Positions 41,701-43,352 of a stretch of DNA of 43,352 nucleotides are shown here, piece by piece (within the stretch, counting starts at the first letter, position 1; the number at the start of each line of letters is the position of its first letter). The stretch lies in assembly GCA_025456085.1 (NCBI GenBank), contig JALOLF010000025.1, forward strand, positions 1 to 43,352, in the 5' to 3' direction. Below the pieces are notes generated by a model. It worked only from the letters and a program-made list of their open reading frames with translations. It was not told the origin of the DNA and searched no databases. The position numbers and the translations under genes were made by a program. This stretch comes from Acidimicrobiales bacterium (GTDB taxonomy: Bacteria > Actinomycetota > Acidimicrobiia > Acidimicrobiales > Acidimicrobilacustridaceae).

Positions 41701-42956
41701 CGCACCACCTCCGCTGCCGGCCGGCGAGGACTCCTGCGCGCGGCCACCGTCGGGGTCCCGACCCGGAACGCGACCAGGGCGCCGTCGCCGACGAGCTCGG
41801 CCAGCGGTGACTCGAAGGTGGCCACCCGGCCGAGCTGGTGGTCCCGGTCGATGCGCTCGGTGATCTGGTTCATGTGCTGGAAGCCGAGGTCGTGGGCCGC
41901 GGTCCACAGGTGGAGCCGCTGCACCAGCCGCCCGCCCGCGAGCCGGTCACGGCGCGACGTCGGGTCGTCGACCACGATGATGCCGAAGGCCGGCGCCGAT
42001 CGGGTCTGGACCACCGTGCGGTCGACGAACGTCCGGTCGGCGTCCTCCCGGGACGTGGCGGGCAGCAGCTTGCCGAGCGTGCGCACCACGGGGCGCAGGC
42101 CGACGCCGTCGATGGTGAGCCCGTCCTTGCGGCGCTGGATCGTGTCCCAGTCGCTGCGCCACCACGCGAACGAGTCCCTCGACTGCTCGTCGTCGGCGAC
42201 GTGGGCGCGCGTCGCCTCGACCAGCAGCTCGCCGAACCGCTCGCGCTCCCGTGTCCCGGTGAGCCACACCACTCGGGCGGGTGCCACGTCGTCGTCGACG
42301 AGACCCTGCATCGCCGTCAGCGCCGAGCTGGGAACGGGATCCGGGCGGTACGCCGAGCGGTTGCTGTGGCGATCACCGATGGCGCGGTGCAGCTCGCCGT
42401 CGACCGCCGTCCCGGGTCGCAACCGGATCGACGCCACGAGATCGGGTGCACCGCCGGGTGCCGTCGTGATCTCGGTCAGGTGGCCGCGTGCCCGGGCGGC
42501 GAGCTGGAGGTTCTCGAGCGCGCACCCCAGCGACACGTCGAGCTCCCGTCCGAGGGCGTCGTTGGCGCCCGTGGAGCGCGCCGGATCGGCGTAGAGGTCG
42601 ATCTGGCGATCGGACACCGCGAAGACCCAGGGCTGGGTGTTGTGGGCGCTGGCCGCCAGCACCGCGGCGCCGATCAGCGACGAGGCGTCGGTGCCGTCGC
42701 GCCACGTGTCCCAGGCGTCGAACGCCGGGCCGTCCTCCTCGGCGAGCACGCCCTGGTCGTAGGCCCGGTAGGCGAGGGCGGTGTCGGCCAGCACGAAGGC
42801 GGTGGCCGTGCCGATGCCGACCCGGCGGAGGAACGAGCGGCGTGTCATCGTCGCCGGTCCACCGCCGCTGCTGGGCTCGTCGCCGTCCCGTGCGCCCGTC
42901 GCCGGTGCGGGCTGGGCCGGGGCGCGGAGGTCGGTGGCCGATGGTTGCGGGCTCAT
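41697..42956 (-). CDS. Acg-family nitroreductase-like protein with Tat signal
   Basis: 419 residues. A twin-arginine signal (TRRSFLRRVGIGTATAFVLADTA, residues 38-60) is preceded by a 36-residue low-complexity stretch; if ATG 42848 is used, the signal is N-terminal. The body has VLAASAHNTQPWVFAVSDRQIDLYADP (the Acg motif HNTQPW) and GDRHSNRSAYRPDPV, the flavin-binding region of Acg (Rv2032) proteins, which bind FMN and may sequester it. ATG 42956 overlaps the MarR stop, supporting that start; Tat considerations support 42848. Confidence 0.8.
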   Translation of the reverse strand: MSPQPSATDLRAPAQPAPATGARDGDEPSSGGGPATMTRRSFLRRVGIGTATAFVLADTALAYRAYDQGVLAEEDGPAFDAWDTWRDGTDASSLIGAAVLAASAHNTQPWVFAVSDRQIDLYADPARSTGANDALGRELDVSLGCALENLQLAARARGHLTEITTAPGGAPDLVASIRLRPGTAVDGELHRAIGDRHSNRSAYRPDPVPSSALTAMQGLVDDDVAPARVVWLTGTRERERFGELLVEATRAHVADDEQSRDSFAWWRSDWDTIQRRKDGLTIDGVGLRPVVRTLGKLLPATSREDADRTFVDRTVVQTRSAPAFGIIVVDDPTSRRDRLAGGRLVQRLHLWTAAHDLGFQHMNQITERIDRDHQLGRVATFESPLAELVGDGALVAFRVGTPTVAARRSPRRPAAEVVR

Positions 42957-43352
42957 GGGACGCTCCTCTTCTTCGGCGGTGCACCGCCCTCGCTCGGCGG
43001 CGACGACAGCCGCGTGCTGCACCTCGTCACCATGTCCAGGAAGGCCCGTCGCTCTCGGCGGGAGAGATCGTCGAACACGTCGAGGATGAACGCGGCCTGC
43101 CCGTCCCGCACGACCGGGTCGTGGAACACGGCGACCCGGTCGGTCAGCACGAGGCGCAGGGCACGCGCGTCGGTCGGGTCGCGCTCCAGGCGGAGCCAGC
43201 CACGGCGCTCGAGCTGCAGCGCCACCTGCTTGACGTTCTGACGCGAGGTCCCGAAGACGGCCGCCGTCTCCGACAGCGTCGGTGCGTAGCCGGGAAAGGC
43301 CTTCTCGAGCACCCCCAGGAGCAGCCATTGCCGGCTCGTCAGGCCGAAGGAC
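42953..43352 (-). CDS. MarR-family regulator, N-terminus beyond window edge
   Basis: At least 132 residues are visible; the gene continues past the right edge. Reads SFGLTSRQWLLLGVLEKAFPG, then SETAAVFGTSRQNVKQVALQLERRGWLRLERDPTDARALRLVLT (winged helix and wing), DLSRRERRAFLDMV. It heads the operon with the Acg, membrane and DUF6544 genes, each overlapping by 4 bases; probable repressor of that operon. Confidence 0.85.
   Translation of the reverse strand, partial: SFGLTSRQWLLLGVLEKAFPGYAPTLSETAAVFGTSRQNVKQVALQLERRGWLRLERDPTDARALRLVLTDRVAVFHDPVVRDGQAAFILDVFDDLSRRERRAFLDMVTRCSTRLSSPPSEGGAPPKKRSVP

Overview
The window is high-GC DNA with frequent GTG starts and tightly overlapping genes (GTGA, ATGA and TGATG junctions). 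It carries an F420-type Ddn reductase homologue, a WS/DGAT acyltransferase and a SigJ/SigX5-like ECF sigma factor. This fits Actinomycetota; an environmental Acidimicrobiia-type organism is my best guess, not proven.

Region 1 (1-11.2 kb) is accessory DNA. Two paralogous tyrosine-integrase loci lie in the same orientation: an intact start at the left edge and a decayed copy at 2782-3536. Two 44-base copies of a tRNA 3' half (2649-2692 and 6988-7031), each followed by a hairpin, bracket a 4.4 kb mini-island. That island holds the decayed integrase, a 784-residue 2OG-Fe(II) oxygenase, and a divergent pair made of a HEPN-domain protein and a 71-residue partner. Left of it are a DMT exporter with a histidine-rich tail, a coupled protein of unknown function and a small conserved-looking protein. 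Right of it (7.3-10.3 kb) is a toxin-antitoxin-like cluster: HTH + nucleotidyltransferase, a DUF4258 remnant + YgiT/MqsA-like zinc protein, and RHH antitoxin + Doc toxin. Among these lie remnants of a DUF2252 gene, a CPBP protease tail, a transposase and a second HEPN gene.

Region 2 (11.3-16.5 kb) has a tandem-MarR regulator, then a membrane protein + PrsW protease pair, a CPBP protease, and a convergent DUF389-CPBP fusion. Region 3 (16.4-18.5 kb) is a scar: a truncated membrane gene against an IS3-type OrfA remnant, a RibD/DHFR-like gene and an amidohydrolase remnant.

Region 4 (18.6-28.5 kb) looks like a lipid or hydrophobic-substrate module. It contains Ddn-like reductase, SDR, WS/DGAT, epimerase, TetR regulator, a dioxygenase-like protein, a SnoaL-like protein, acyl-CoA dehydrogenase, enoyl-CoA hydratase homologue and a solute-binding lipoprotein. 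Two matching palindromes about 50 bases before the SDR and dioxygenase starts suggest that one TetR protein controls both operons.

Region 5 (28.9-43.4 kb) contains a PadR-APC permease-MFS operon, a 62-base tandem repeat, a VOC-VOC-STAS-like-ECF sigma-CoA transferase-methyltransferase operon, a hydrolase-VOC pair divergent from a MarR gene across a nested palindrome, metK, and a MarR-Acg nitroreductase-membrane protein-DUF6544 operon that runs off the right edge. All functional names come from reading motifs by eye; no database search was run.
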